A stretch of 64,000 bases of DNA from assembly GCF_041538045.1 (NCBI RefSeq), contig NZ_JBGOSE010000015.1, positions 20,383 through 84,382 on the forward strand. The letters run 5' to 3'. Below the pieces are notes generated by a model. The model ran no database searches and had not been told where the DNA came from. It was given only the letters and a program-made list of their open reading frames with translations. Within the stretch, counting starts at the first letter, position 1. Every line of letters begins with the position of its first letter. This DNA is from Aliiglaciecola sp041538045. GTDB taxonomy: Bacteria > Pseudomonadota > Gammaproteobacteria > Enterobacterales > Alteromonadaceae. The translations under genes were made by a program, and so were the position numbers. Positions 17,024 through 26,274 of the stretch are shown piece by piece.

Positions 17024-18388
17024 CTAATTATTTTGCAGGGCAATACGTCCAGTTTTGATAGCTTGGCGCTTCACTCCCAATTGGGGAGCAAGTAAAAATA
17101 TGTCGCCATTTTGCCCCGTTAAGGTGCGTAAAACCTTTGATTGTTTCGCTAAATAAGCATTTCGCTGCATATGCATCTCCTCACCATGGGTAGGCACTGC
17201 AACTTGCGGTCTAACCCAGCTATACATTAATTTCAATTCTTCCTCGCAAGGATGTCCAGAAGCGTGAATGGGGAGTGCACTGTCATCTGACAAAACCGTT
17301 TTTATTTTGCGTGCTTTAAACGCTTTAATGAGAGTCTCTACGTCTTTTTCATTGCCAGGGATGATAATAGAACTAAAAATCACTAAATCGCCTTCATCAA
17401 GAGACAAATCACGATAGTTGTCTTGGGCGAGCCGAGACATAGCTGCTCGAGGCTCTCCCTGACTGCCGGTTGCAACCGCGAGCACTTCATTGGACGGTAA
17501 ATAGCCACTATGATAGGCATCAATAATGGTTAAATCTTCGGGCCAATGCCCGGTTGCTTTGGCCGCTCCCACGGTGTTTTGCAGTGAACGTCCAAGTAAA
17601 ACTAGGTAACGACCTGTATTTTTGGCAATTTTCGCCAAGGTTATCAGCCGCGCAATGTTACTACTAAAACAGCCTACAACTACGCGCCCCTCCGCCCCAT
17701 CTACCAATTGTTTCAAGCCTCGATAACACGCACCTTCAGATACAGAATAACCGCTTTTTGTGGCATTAGTTGAATCGCAAATCATGGCTAAAATATTTTC
17801 TTTACTCAACTGCTTAAATGGCTGTTCTTTAAAGGCTTTACCCGTTACCGGATGGTTATCAATTTTCCAATCAGCAGTATGGAAAATATTCCCAGCCTCA
17901 GTACGTATAATTAAACCGTGAGGCTCCGGAATAGAGTGAGTCATTGGCACCCACTGAACATTGAACGCACCAATATCCACTACTTGATTGGATACCACTT
18001 CAATAATTGGCATATTTTGATTGGCTGTATTTCGTAACTTTCGGCGCAGTATCTCAGCGGTATAGGGCGTTGTATAAACGGGACACTTGAAGCGTTGCCA
18101 AAGGTGAGGCAAAGCGCCAATGTGATCTTCGTGGGCATGGGTAATGACAATCCCAGCTAAGGTTTCTTTCTGACGGGTAATAAACGTTGGATCAGCACAT
18201 ACAACATCGTACTTCGGGCCTACTGCACAACCATGCTTAAGAATTAATGGCTCATCGAACGTGATACCACAATCAACCATCAGCCATTGATTATCATGAC
18301 CGAAAAGGTTCATGTTCATACCGATTTCACCTGTCCCACCTAACGGTAAGAACCATAGGTCGTTGCGACCAGGAGTATAAGACTGAAT
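17024..18388 (-). CDS. RNase J-like MBL-fold / beta-CASP nuclease, apparent non-canonical start
   Basis: A metallo-beta-lactamase-fold protein with HAHEDH (Zn motif 2), THSIPEPHG, DWKID, the beta-CASP region and the C-terminal Zn His in PVHASGH/VPTHGE-type segments. It is related to RNase J and therefore probably an RNA exo/endonuclease. The first ATG in frame (18319) falls inside the conserved first strand: codons upstream read DLWFLPLGGTGEIG directly into MNMNLF. RNase J proteins carry the equivalent LGG-GEIG-N as part of the fold. Between this and the upstream in-frame TGA (18402-18404) no ATG, GTG or TTG exists. An ATT at 18388 with AAAGGGA at about 9 bp spacing is the best start, and is the end given here. 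The canonical-start version would end at 18319 with 431 residues. Confidence 0.82.
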   Translation of the reverse strand: MQSYTPGRNDLWFLPLGGTGEIGMNMNLFGHDNQWLMVDCGITFDEPLILKHGCAVGPKYDVVCADPTFITRQKETLAGIVITHAHEDHIGALPHLWQRFKCPVYTTPYTAEILRRKLRNTANQNMPIIEVVSNQVVDIGAFNVQWVPMTHSIPEPHGLIIRTEAGNIFHTADWKIDNHPVTGKAFKEQPFKQLSKENILAMICDSTNATKSGYSVSEGACYRGLKQLVDGAEGRVVVGCFSSNIARLITLAKIAKNTGRYLVLLGRSLQNTVGAAKATGHWPEDLTIIDAYHSGYLPSNEVLAVATGSQGEPRAAMSRLAQDNYRDLSLDEGDLVIFSSIIIPGNEKDVETLIKAFKARKIKTVLSDDSALPIHASGHPCEEELKLMYSWVRPQVAVPTHGEEMHMQRNAYLAKQSKVLRTLTGQNGDIFLLAPQLGVKRQAIKTGRIALQNN

Positions 18389-18670
18389 AAATACCGTCCC
18401 TTTATAGATTCACTTTCATAATCTTATTATGCACTAGCTACATAAAAAGTTTTGTTTAAACATAAATAAATATTTGTCTTTTGGCAAAATTGTATTGTTA
18501 GATTTTTTGCATTAAATCTGTCACAGTAACTGTATATTATTTATACCGCTGCAAAATCATATAGATAAATATAGACTTGAAATTCTTGCAAGGTAGTTGT
18601 TGGCGAAGCTAAATCGCAAAACACTATTTTCATACGGGTTTCAAACAACTAGAGTGAATTGGGGAAGTGT

Positions 18671-19228
18671 ATGTTGGTACTGCGATTGAACAAGTCAGGT
18701 ATGCCGCAAGCTTGGATTACACCTGAAGAAGCGGCGAAGTATTATGCACAAGAGCGCGTTCTATTTGAGTTAGGAGAAAGTAAAAAAGTCATGCTCGGTG
18801 GCTGGAATAATCAAGGTGTGCAAAGTCGTCTACAACTATCTTCAATTATTGGTTGCGAAGGTAAAGTGACTAATTTAAATGGCAAAATATCTTTGTGTAA
18901 TCGTTATTTGTTTCGCCGCGACAATTACCTTTGTATGTATTGCGGACAAAAATTTAAGTCATCCCAACTCACTCGCGATCATATAATTCCCCGTTCTCGT
19001 GGCGGCAAAGATGTCTGGACTAACGCTGCGACGGCTTGTATTCGTTGTAATTGCCACAAAGCTGCAAGAACCCCTGATGAAGCACAAATGTCGTTAATTG
19101 CAGTGCCTTTCACCCCCAATTTATATGAACGATTTTATTTGATGAATCGACGGATTTTAGCTGATCAAATGGCCTTTTTGGGAAACCACTTTTCACGAAA
19201 TAGAAGTTGGTTAGAGCAAATTTTATAA
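18671..19228 (+). CDS. HNH endonuclease family protein
   Basis: A 185-residue protein. The HNH domain covers about residues 82-135: two CxxC knuckles (CMYC and CIRC) bracket LTRDHIIPRSRGGKDVWTNAATA, with the catalytic His in DHIIPRS. The N-terminal 75 residues are a family-specific extension. This type is common as a chromosomal single gene in Alteromonadales and Vibrio; its biological target is unknown. GGGGAA precedes the ATG at 18671. No restriction partner or phage gene lies nearby. Confidence 0.88.
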   Translation: MLVLRLNKSGMPQAWITPEEAAKYYAQERVLFELGESKKVMLGGWNNQGVQSRLQLSSIIGCEGKVTNLNGKISLCNRYLFRRDNYLCMYCGQKFKSSQLTRDHIIPRSRGGKDVWTNAATACIRCNCHKAARTPDEAQMSLIAVPFTPNLYERFYLMNRRILADQMAFLGNHFSRNRSWLEQIL

Positions 19229-19322
19229 TCCCCTTAGCTGATGCAATAATTGTATATAACAATATCTGCAATTTAGTTTACAATATCCCCCATTAATTCT
19301 GAGAAATAGGGTCTATTCTAGC

Positions 19323-20231
19323 GTGTCTATCCGCAATATTACTGCTCATTTTGTTGGTGCCATATCTGTCATTATTTATTTCATTAATACTGTTTTTTGG
19401 GTCATACCCATTGTACTTCTTTCATTTCTAAAGCTTATTCCCATTATGACTTGGCAGAAATTGGTAAGTTATCCTTTAGATGGGTGTGCTACAGCTTGGA
19501 TAAGTATTAATAATTTAAACCAAAGAATCACGTCGAATACACAGTGGAATGTTGAAGGCATAGAGACACTTACACTTAATGACTGGTACTTGGTGACCTC
19601 TAACCATCAATCTTGGGTTGATATACTTGTTTTGCAGAGAATATTTAACCGAAAAATTCCCTTTTTAAAATTTTTCCTTAAAAAGGAGTTGATTTGGGTT
19701 CCGTTTTTAGGCATTGCGTGGTGGGCCCTAGACTTCCCATTTATGAGTCGTTATTCAAAATCTTTCCTAGCAAAAAATCCGCATTTAAAGGGAAAAGACA
19801 TGGAAAGTACGCGAAAAGCCTGTGAAAAATTCAGTACTAAACCCGTTAGTATCATGAACTTTGTAGAAGGCACTCGCTTAACAGAAGAAAAGTTAAAGCG
19901 AGTTAATGGTCCGTATAAACATCTACTAAAACCTAAGGCCGGCGGAATGGCTTTTGTGTTAAGTGCCATGGGCAACCAGTTACACAAATTATTAGACGTA
20001 ACAATCTATTATCCAGAAGGTATCCCTACTTTTTGGGATTTTGCCTGTGGCAGAGTCAAAAGGATAGAAGTTAAAGTTCGTATCTTGTCCATTGAAGATA
20101 TTCTCAATAGTGATGCGTTTGCCATGGATTATTTTGATAATCCCGAACAACGTGCTCGTTTCCAACGATGGTTAAATCAATTGTGGATGGAAAAAGATCA
20201 AACTCTCTCGAACATGTCTTCGAGTAAATAA
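19323..20231 (+). CDS. YihG-type 1-acylglycerol-3-phosphate acyltransferase
   Basis: A 302-residue membrane acyltransferase. Two N-terminal membrane helices are followed by motif I NHQSWVD (the HxxxxD catalytic dyad), motif II-like FFLKKELIWVPFLG, motif III FVEGTR and a later proline motif TIYYPEG. The family transfers acyl chains to lysophosphatidic acid, and in E. coli YihG shapes acyl composition. GTG start. It is the first gene of a three-gene run with a paralogue 6 bp downstream and then an MscS channel, which points to membrane composition and osmotic adaptation. Confidence 0.85.
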   Translation: MSIRNITAHFVGAISVIIYFINTVFWVIPIVLLSFLKLIPIMTWQKLVSYPLDGCATAWISINNLNQRITSNTQWNVEGIETLTLNDWYLVTSNHQSWVDILVLQRIFNRKIPFLKFFLKKELIWVPFLGIAWWALDFPFMSRYSKSFLAKNPHLKGKDMESTRKACEKFSTKPVSIMNFVEGTRLTEEKLKRVNGPYKHLLKPKAGGMAFVLSAMGNQLHKLLDVTIYYPEGIPTFWDFACGRVKRIEVKVRILSIEDILNSDAFAMDYFDNPEQRARFQRWLNQLWMEKDQTLSNMSSSK

Positions 20232-20237
20232 AGCACT

Positions 20238-21134
20238 ATGTTGAGTTTTATCCCTGCTTTTTTAATGTTTCCAATTCACTTTACTCTGCAAATGCTTAAC
20301 CTTAGCTTTTGGGCTGTGTTAATTATCTGCTTAGGCTTGGTTAAATTTCTACTGCCGTTTAACTGGGTAAACTCTTTGCTGAGCCCCATCATGCACTTTA
20401 TGATGTTTGCTTTTGGTGTGGTGAGTATCAAGCTTATACGTCTAACTAATAACGTTCAATGGGACTGTTCAGTTGAAGGTGAGTTAAGTAAAGACAACTG
20501 GTATTTAATGATGCCAAATCACCTGAGTTATTTGGATATCATTTTATTAATTGAATTTTCCGCCTCTCGGATCCCTGCTCCTAAGTTTTTTCTAAAAAAA
20601 GAACTCATTTGGCTGCCTTTTGTAGGCATGGGAGCTTGGGCACTTGGGATGCCGTTTATGCAGCGTTATAGCAGAGAGTTCGTGGAGAAAAATCCTCATC
20701 TTAAAGGGAAAGATATAGAAACGACCCGAAAGCACTGTAAAAAGTTTCAAACTACGCCGACCACAGTGATTAACTTTGTAGAAGGCTCAAGGTTCACGCC
20801 CAAAAAACAACTCATCAAAGCGAGTCAATATCAAAACTTACTACCGCCAAAAGCCGGCGGGGTTGCATTTACGTTAGCGACCATGGGGGAGCAATTTACC
20901 AACATTTTAAATGTCACTATTTTGTACCCCGAAAATACTAAGCACCCGATGATGGATATGCTCTGCGGTAACCTGACTCGCGTATTTATTCATATTGATG
21001 TATTGCCAGTAACAGATGAAATGATTGGGGATTATTTTAATGATGTTGAATTTAAAGGTCGCTTTCAAACTTGGTTGAACCAGTTATGGTCCAGTAAAGA
21101 TAAGTTTATTTCACAAGTAGGTAATTCAAAATAA
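20238..21134 (+). CDS. YihG-type acyltransferase, tandem paralogue
   Basis: 298 residues, clearly homologous to the preceding gene: shared FFLKKELIW, NPHLKGKD and RFQxWLNQLW blocks, motif I NHLSYLD, motif III FVEGSR. The two arose by tandem duplication and have diverged substantially, so different acyl donor or acceptor preference is likely. It has two N-terminal membrane helices. Its stop overlaps the MscS-like gene start by one base (TAATG). Confidence 0.85.
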   Translation: MLSFIPAFLMFPIHFTLQMLNLSFWAVLIICLGLVKFLLPFNWVNSLLSPIMHFMMFAFGVVSIKLIRLTNNVQWDCSVEGELSKDNWYLMMPNHLSYLDIILLIEFSASRIPAPKFFLKKELIWLPFVGMGAWALGMPFMQRYSREFVEKNPHLKGKDIETTRKHCKKFQTTPTTVINFVEGSRFTPKKQLIKASQYQNLLPPKAGGVAFTLATMGEQFTNILNVTILYPENTKHPMMDMLCGNLTRVFIHIDVLPVTDEMIGDYFNDVEFKGRFQTWLNQLWSSKDKFISQVGNSK

Positions 21135-22378
21135 TGCTTAAACAAGAGAAAGTAAAAGATTGGTTACTGACAAATTTAAGTACCATTGATGTCGGTATCA
21201 CTGAACACAGTTGGTTATATCAAAGTTCCGCTATTTTACTATCTTTAGGCGTAGCCATTATTGCCTTTATGTTGACCCGTTTACTAATGCGAGGGCGTAT
21301 CTCTCAGATCGTTTCTTTAAGCCGAAATAACTGGGATGACGAACTCCATAAACATGGTTTTTTCACTCGAATTGGGCATATAGTGCCAGCTTTGGTTATG
21401 TTCTTATTAACCCCCGTTTTCCTGGACAGTTCGAATATTCTTTACGCCTTTATTCAAAAATCCATGCTGGTTTATATAGCCATCTCTGTTGTGTGGTCAA
21501 GTAGTGCATTATTTAACACTATTGAAGATATTTACAATGCCTCAGAATTAGCCAAGCGAGCCCCAATAACCGGGTTTATTCAAGTGGCTAAACTGGTAGT
21601 AGTGATTGTTGCAGTACTGCTAATTATCTCCAATTTGCTTAATAAATCTCCGCTATTATTGCTATCAGGCTTAGGTGCTGTTACCGCGGTTTTATTGTTA
21701 TTGTTCAGAGATACTATTCTTGGTTTTGTCGCGGGAATTCAGATCGCAGCCAATCGAATGGTAAATAATGGTGATTGGATTGAACTACAAAAATACGGTG
21801 CTGATGGTGAAGTTTTAGAAGTGGGCTTAACTACAGTGAAAGTGCAAAATTGGGATAAGACAATCTCAACAATCCCCACTTACACTTTGATTAGCGATTC
21901 AGTCAAAAACTGGCGTGGTATGTCTGAATCAGGTGGCAGACGCATAAAACGAGCAATTCAAATCGATATTAATAGCATTGAGTTTTGTGATACTGAAACC
22001 CTTGCTGAATATAAAAAAATTAGATACATCAGTGATTATATTGAGTCTAAAATTCAACTTCTGCGGGATTATCACAATCAACAACATATTGATGAGCAAG
22101 ATTTATTAAACAGTCGTCGATTAACCAATATAGGTACTTATAGGGCTTACGTTAATGCATATTTGCAACACCATATGCAACTTAACAAAGAAATGACGAT
22201 GATGGTTCGACAGTTACCCCCCAACGAAACGGGCTTGCCGTTAGAGATATATTGCTTTTGTGCTGATAAAAATTGGGTCAATTACGAAGGGGTCCAAGCA
22301 GATATTTTTGACCATTGTTTAGCTATGTTACCTGTATTCAACCTTAGAGCTTATCAAAGAGTCAGTGACAAACTCTAA
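21134..22378 (+). CDS. Mechanosensitive channel, MscS family (YbdG-like)
   Basis: 414 residues with about five membrane helices, then the MscS pore helix and beta domain: SGLGAVTAVLLLLFRDTILGFVAGIQIAANRMVNNGDWIEL and VEVGLTTVKVQNWDKTISTIPTYTLIS. The length and long C-terminal domain match the E. coli YbdG (415) subtype, which responds to mild osmotic shock. It is translationally coupled to the tandem acyltransferases. Confidence 0.9.
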   Translation: MLKQEKVKDWLLTNLSTIDVGITEHSWLYQSSAILLSLGVAIIAFMLTRLLMRGRISQIVSLSRNNWDDELHKHGFFTRIGHIVPALVMFLLTPVFLDSSNILYAFIQKSMLVYIAISVVWSSSALFNTIEDIYNASELAKRAPITGFIQVAKLVVVIVAVLLIISNLLNKSPLLLLSGLGAVTAVLLLLFRDTILGFVAGIQIAANRMVNNGDWIELQKYGADGEVLEVGLTTVKVQNWDKTISTIPTYTLISDSVKNWRGMSESGGRRIKRAIQIDINSIEFCDTETLAEYKKIRYISDYIESKIQLLRDYHNQQHIDEQDLLNSRRLTNIGTYRAYVNAYLQHHMQLNKEMTMMVRQLPPNETGLPLEIYCFCADKNWVNYEGVQADIFDHCLAMLPVFNLRAYQRVSDKL

Positions 22379-22398
22379 AGCAAATTGCAGACATAAAA

Positions 22399-22442
22399 AA
22401 CGCTGACTAATCGTACTCTTTTCAAATACATTCGTCAGCGTT
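22399..22442 (-). terminator. Terminator of the 60-residue membrane protein gene
   Basis: Nine-bp stem AACGCTGAC/GTCAGCGTT with a 26-nt loop. On the minus strand the stem is followed by a run of six T. It lies between the convergent MscS-like and small membrane protein genes. Confidence 0.6.
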
Positions 22443-22467
22443 GAAGTCTCTGGTAAACAGAGTGGAT

Positions 22468-22650
22468 TTAGCTCCAGGCAATGGCGACAGACAATAGTAG
22501 TGTTGCAACTAAACCTGTAACGCCAAAAAAGCCATACTCTACTTTTTCACGCATTCCACCAGCTGGGGAAGGTAGAAAGCCCATAATTAAACAAGTTGTG
22601 CCTAATACAAACACAAGAACAGTTATTCCAAACAAAACGGCATCAACCAT
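22468..22650 (-). CDS. 60-residue two-helix membrane protein
   Basis: Two hydrophobic helices (residues 4-27 VLFGITVLVFVLGTTCLIMGFL and 40-58) are joined by a short loop PSPAGGMREKVEYG. A ribosome site TTGGAGA lies 4 bp before the ATG, and a terminator follows the stop. No family recognised. The good expression signals support a real gene. Confidence 0.65.
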   Translation of the reverse strand: MVDAVLFGITVLVFVLGTTCLIMGFLPSPAGGMREKVEYGFFGVTGLVATLLLSVAIAWS

Positions 22651-22979
22651 GCTATCTCCAAATTAATTAACGTTAAACTCCGTATATTATGCACCAAAAT
22701 CATTAATTGGGGGAGTGATCTATATCAAACAGTTAAAATATTCTTCAATATATAATAGCCAGAAGAATGTAGTGAAATTGACTAACATTTAGCATATCTT
22801 CCTACTCGCTTACACTAACTCCGCCTTAATGAAACCTTAAAAACACACTATCCATCTGATTTTAATAAGCTTTTAAAAAGTGGCTAGAGTGTTGCTACTC
22901 TATAGCCATAACTAATCATCACAGGCGGTGTGTGCTAAAGCCACTGTCTAAACTCGTTAAAGTATACAAAGGAAAAATT
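22651..22979. other. Intergenic region upstream of the YggN-like gene
   Basis: About 330 bases between divergent genes, AT-rich. An in-frame upstream GTG extension of the next gene (from 22932) is not preferred. No repeat, RNA gene or strong promoter match is seen. Confidence 0.4.
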
Positions 22980-23759
22980 ATGAAACAATCAGTGATCGCC
23001 GCAAGTTTATTATTGCTATCTGGCGCAGTGGCAGCCAATGAGTGCGACGTTAGTATGAACGGTCAAGTTTCATTGATGAATAACGTGTTGACCGTTACCA
23101 CAGTAGATAACGATATAATTAAAATAGACGCTGGCGAGAAGCTTTTTGTAAATGGCCAACGTATGGATGTCGACAAAAATCAAGAACGCTGGGTATCTGA
23201 GTATTATAATGGTATTTACAATGCTGTTCCTGAGGCTGCTGACCTTGCTTTAGAGGGGGTTGCAATTGCCAATGTAGCAGTATCCGAAGTCTTAGGTAAT
23301 TTACTGGGAACGGATAGCAACGCCGTTGAAAAAATCCAAAGCAAGCTAGATGACGTTAAACAGAAAATCGAATATAACTTTTACGCTGACGATGGCAGTA
23401 TTCAATTAGATTCAACCAACTTCTCAGATGGAGATTTTCTCGGCGCACAGTGGGAACAAGATTTTGAAGATACAGTTGAAGAAGTTGTTACCGCGTCCAT
23501 AGGTCACTTGATGATCGCCTTAGGAACTGAGCTTATATTTGGTGATGGTGATACCGATGACTTTAGTCAACGTATGGATAACTTTGGTCAAGATATTGAA
23601 CAAAAAATTGAAGCAAGAGCGGGTAATCTAGAGCAAAAAGCCGATGCATTTTGCATGAGTTTAGCGAAAATTGATATCGTTGAAAATAATCTACAAAATT
23701 CAATGCAAGCGTTGTCTGGGTTAAACCTGATTACTGTTGATTCTGACCGCAGAATGTAA
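22980..23759 (+). CDS. YggN-like DUF2884 family secreted protein
   Basis: 259 residues from the ATG at 22980, preceded by AAAGGA. A signal peptide (MKQSVIAASLLLLSGAVAA) is followed by NECDVSMNGQVSLMNNVLTV, the typical start of YggN/DUF2884 proteins, and two Cys (CDV and FCMSL) that could pair. The middle is acidic and helical. Function unknown; periplasmic location inferred. It is 17 bp upstream of an epimerase-like gene. Confidence 0.82.
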   Translation: MKQSVIAASLLLLSGAVAANECDVSMNGQVSLMNNVLTVTTVDNDIIKIDAGEKLFVNGQRMDVDKNQERWVSEYYNGIYNAVPEAADLALEGVAIANVAVSEVLGNLLGTDSNAVEKIQSKLDDVKQKIEYNFYADDGSIQLDSTNFSDGDFLGAQWEQDFEDTVEEVVTASIGHLMIALGTELIFGDGDTDDFSQRMDNFGQDIEQKIEARAGNLEQKADAFCMSLAKIDIVENNLQNSMQALSGLNLITVDSDRRM

Positions 23760-23776
23760 GGAACTCATTAAAAATC

Positions 23777-24589
23777 GTGAAAATTGCAATTATTGGGGCG
23801 GGTTGGTTAGGTTTACCACTTGCCCAAGCATTAACTAAAAGTGGCCACGCAATAGTGGCCACAAAGCGTTCTGGCACTGAAGTTAACAAGTTACAAGAAA
23901 TAGGGATTTCGGCAATCCAATATGAACTTGGGGATAACTTAGACACTCAGCAATTAACTCAATTGTTCAATACGCAAACATTGATCCTAAATATCCCGCC
24001 AGGTAGAAAATCACCTTCATTAGACACCTTTAGCCAGAACATGCGAGCCTTGCTCTCTACTGCTAAATACAAAGGTATTCAAAATGTGCTTTTCATTTCC
24101 ACTACTGCGGTTTACGGCAACACTAAAGGAACCATTTACGAATACACACCTGTTGCCCCTCAAACACAAAGCGGCAAAATCCACGTTGAAATTGAAAATT
24201 GCGTTCGTAGCTTGTTTCAGCAAAATGCCTGCATTCTTCGACTAGGGGGATTAGTTTCGCCAGACCGACACCCAGCACGCAGTTTAAGTGCGAGAAAACA
24301 GATTGAAAATGGTCAACAACGTGTGAACCTAGTTCATAGAGAGGATGTTATTCGTGCCATTGAAAAGATAATTAACAGCAATAAATTTGGTCAAACTTAC
24401 CACTTGTGTAGTCTTGAGCATCCCACGCGACAGCAATATTATACGGATGCTGCAACCGCTATGAAATTGGCGCCGCCGGAGTTTGTTGAAGACTTATCAT
24501 TATCCTCAAGCAAATGTATAAATAGTGAATTTACCCTCAACGCCCTTGAAATGGCGCTCACCTATCCCAGCCCGTACGATATGTTTTAG
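23777..24589 (+). CDS. NAD(P)-dependent epimerase/dehydratase-like protein (YeeZ-like)
   Basis: 270 residues with a Rossmann fold: IAIIGAGWLGLPLAQAL (GxGxxG) at the N-terminus, SLDTFSQNMRALLSTAKYKGIQNVLFIST, and a VYG motif at residues 113-115 where extended SDRs have the catalytic YxxxK, here without an obvious Lys. It resembles YeeZ, an extended SDR of unclear activity. GTG start. A strong terminator hairpin follows. Confidence 0.78.
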   Translation: MKIAIIGAGWLGLPLAQALTKSGHAIVATKRSGTEVNKLQEIGISAIQYELGDNLDTQQLTQLFNTQTLILNIPPGRKSPSLDTFSQNMRALLSTAKYKGIQNVLFISTTAVYGNTKGTIYEYTPVAPQTQSGKIHVEIENCVRSLFQQNACILRLGGLVSPDRHPARSLSARKQIENGQQRVNLVHREDVIRAIEKIINSNKFGQTYHLCSLEHPTRQQYYTDAATAMKLAPPEFVEDLSLSSSKCINSEFTLNALEMALTYPSPYDMF

Positions 24590-24607
24590 GACTTACCAAC
24601 CCCCTGC

Positions 24608-24636
24608 AAAAAAAAGCCGGTCGTTTGACCGGCTTT
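24608..24636. terminator. Bidirectional terminator
   Basis: Perfect stem AAAGCCGGTC/GACCGGCTTT with a 4-nt GTTT loop, flanked by eight A on the left and by TTTGAATT on the right. It therefore has a U-run in the minus direction (NSS transporter) and a weak one in the plus direction. Confidence 0.88.
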
Positions 24637-24655
24637 GAATTAGACGACATTCGAA

Positions 24656-26077
24656 CTAGCCAACCAAAGCTTTACCAAAATATTTTAAAGCAACGGTGTT
24701 AATAAAGACCAGAAGCAGTATCAAAGGAATAAAAGTCCCTACAGAGAAATCAACGTATCGTTCAAAGAAGCTACCCTTGTAATTAGGAGCTCCTTCATCT
24801 AACTCGGCATTAAAGTTCTCTTTTTTCCAACGATAAATGACGAATAAACAGATCAGTAAGCCGTTTAGAGGCAGAATTGTGTCATAGAAAACATCGACGA
24901 TAATATCGAACAATGACTTGTTCAAGCCAGCGTAGCTGATCAATGAGGTAACTGAGTCCCAAATACCGAATGACAATGACGTTACACCAGAGGTGACAAC
25001 TAATAGCAACCCCATTACCCCTAGGGCTTTTTTACGGCCGACCTTTTTTGATTCCATGTAAGACGCTACTGGCACTTCGAATATTGAGACTAAGGAAGTT
25101 ATAGCCGCAAAGAAGACGAGTAAGAAAAACAACCCGGCAACGACACTCGCCCCGACATAACCAATTGATGCTTGTAACGCTAAAAAGATCTTAGGCAAGA
25201 AGGTAAAAATCATTCCTATAGAGGAGTCACTTAACTCTGCGGTATTGGTATTGGGATTAAAAGAGAACACCGCAGGAAGAATTAAAAGTCCAGCAATGAA
25301 TGCGACTCCGGTATCAGCCAAGGCCACAAATTTTGCCGATCCTGGTACATCACTCTTGCTATCTAAATAGGAACCATAAGTGATCATAATCCCCATCCCC
25401 AAAGACAATGAGAAGAATGCCTGAGACAAAGCAGCACTAACCACAGATGCATTAATTTTACTAAAGTCTGGAACCAGATAATATTCAACTCCAGCAAAGG
25501 CATTATCTAATGTAAGAACAAAAATCACTAAACCTATTAGCATTACAAACAGGGCTGGCATCATTACTTTGGCTGCTTTTTCGATACCTTGTTTGACCCC
25601 ACCTTGTAAAATCAAATACACCACAGCTAAAACACCCACCATATAAATAAACAAATGAGATGATTTAACAAAGTCAGTAAATGTGGAGGGATCAGCTAGT
25701 ATATCGAGGTTCCCAGAGCCTATTTGAAAAAGATAGCCAAAAATCCATACGGTAATGACGAGATAAAATACCGCGATCATAAAAGGAGTAATGATGGACA
25801 GCCACCCCGCTATTCGCCAGTGCAGTTGATTCTTGCTCAGTTTTACATAGGCGTTAAGAGGGTCCATTCGGCTTCGTCGACCTACCGACATTTCTGCTAA
25901 CATTACTGGTAGACAAATTAACGCAACAAAAAGCGCATAAATGAGTAAGAAGGCCCCTCCTCCATTTTTAGTAGCAGCAACGGGGAACCCCACCATGTTA
26001 CCAATACCCACTGCGGACCCAGCCGCGGCTAAAATGAATCCAAGGCGAGAGCCAAACTGCTCACGATCTGCTGCCAT
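24656..26077 (-). CDS. Sodium-dependent transporter, NSS/SNF family
   Basis: 473 residues with eleven or more membrane helices. TM1 reads LGFILAAAGSAVGIGNMVGFP, the Na/substrate site region of LeuT-like transporters. GGGAFLLIYALFVALICLPVMLAE follows in TM2, and LSLGMGIMITYGSY corresponds to TM6. The substrate is likely an amino acid or amine and cannot be read from the sequence. It is monocistronic, with a terminator right after the stop. Confidence 0.92.
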   Translation of the reverse strand: MAADREQFGSRLGFILAAAGSAVGIGNMVGFPVAATKNGGGAFLLIYALFVALICLPVMLAEMSVGRRSRMDPLNAYVKLSKNQLHWRIAGWLSIITPFMIAVFYLVITVWIFGYLFQIGSGNLDILADPSTFTDFVKSSHLFIYMVGVLAVVYLILQGGVKQGIEKAAKVMMPALFVMLIGLVIFVLTLDNAFAGVEYYLVPDFSKINASVVSAALSQAFFSLSLGMGIMITYGSYLDSKSDVPGSAKFVALADTGVAFIAGLLILPAVFSFNPNTNTAELSDSSIGMIFTFLPKIFLALQASIGYVGASVVAGLFFLLVFFAAITSLVSIFEVPVASYMESKKVGRKKALGVMGLLLVVTSGVTSLSFGIWDSVTSLISYAGLNKSLFDIIVDVFYDTILPLNGLLICLFVIYRWKKENFNAELDEGAPNYKGSFFERYVDFSVGTFIPLILLLVFINTVALKYFGKALVG

Positions 26078-26274
26078 AATATTTTCCTTTCTTATTGGTT
26101 GTTGACTCCCAATAACTTCAATTTAATGGGGTTTAATCAACCTTATTGTTTTTAGTTTAGAATGACGATGTTAACAGTCTAAATTTAAAATGTCTTTCAC
26201 TTAAAAAACTAGGGGAAGCAAAAACCTGTTATTAAAAGTTTGCACACTATTATTGCTCACGTAACCGATTACAG

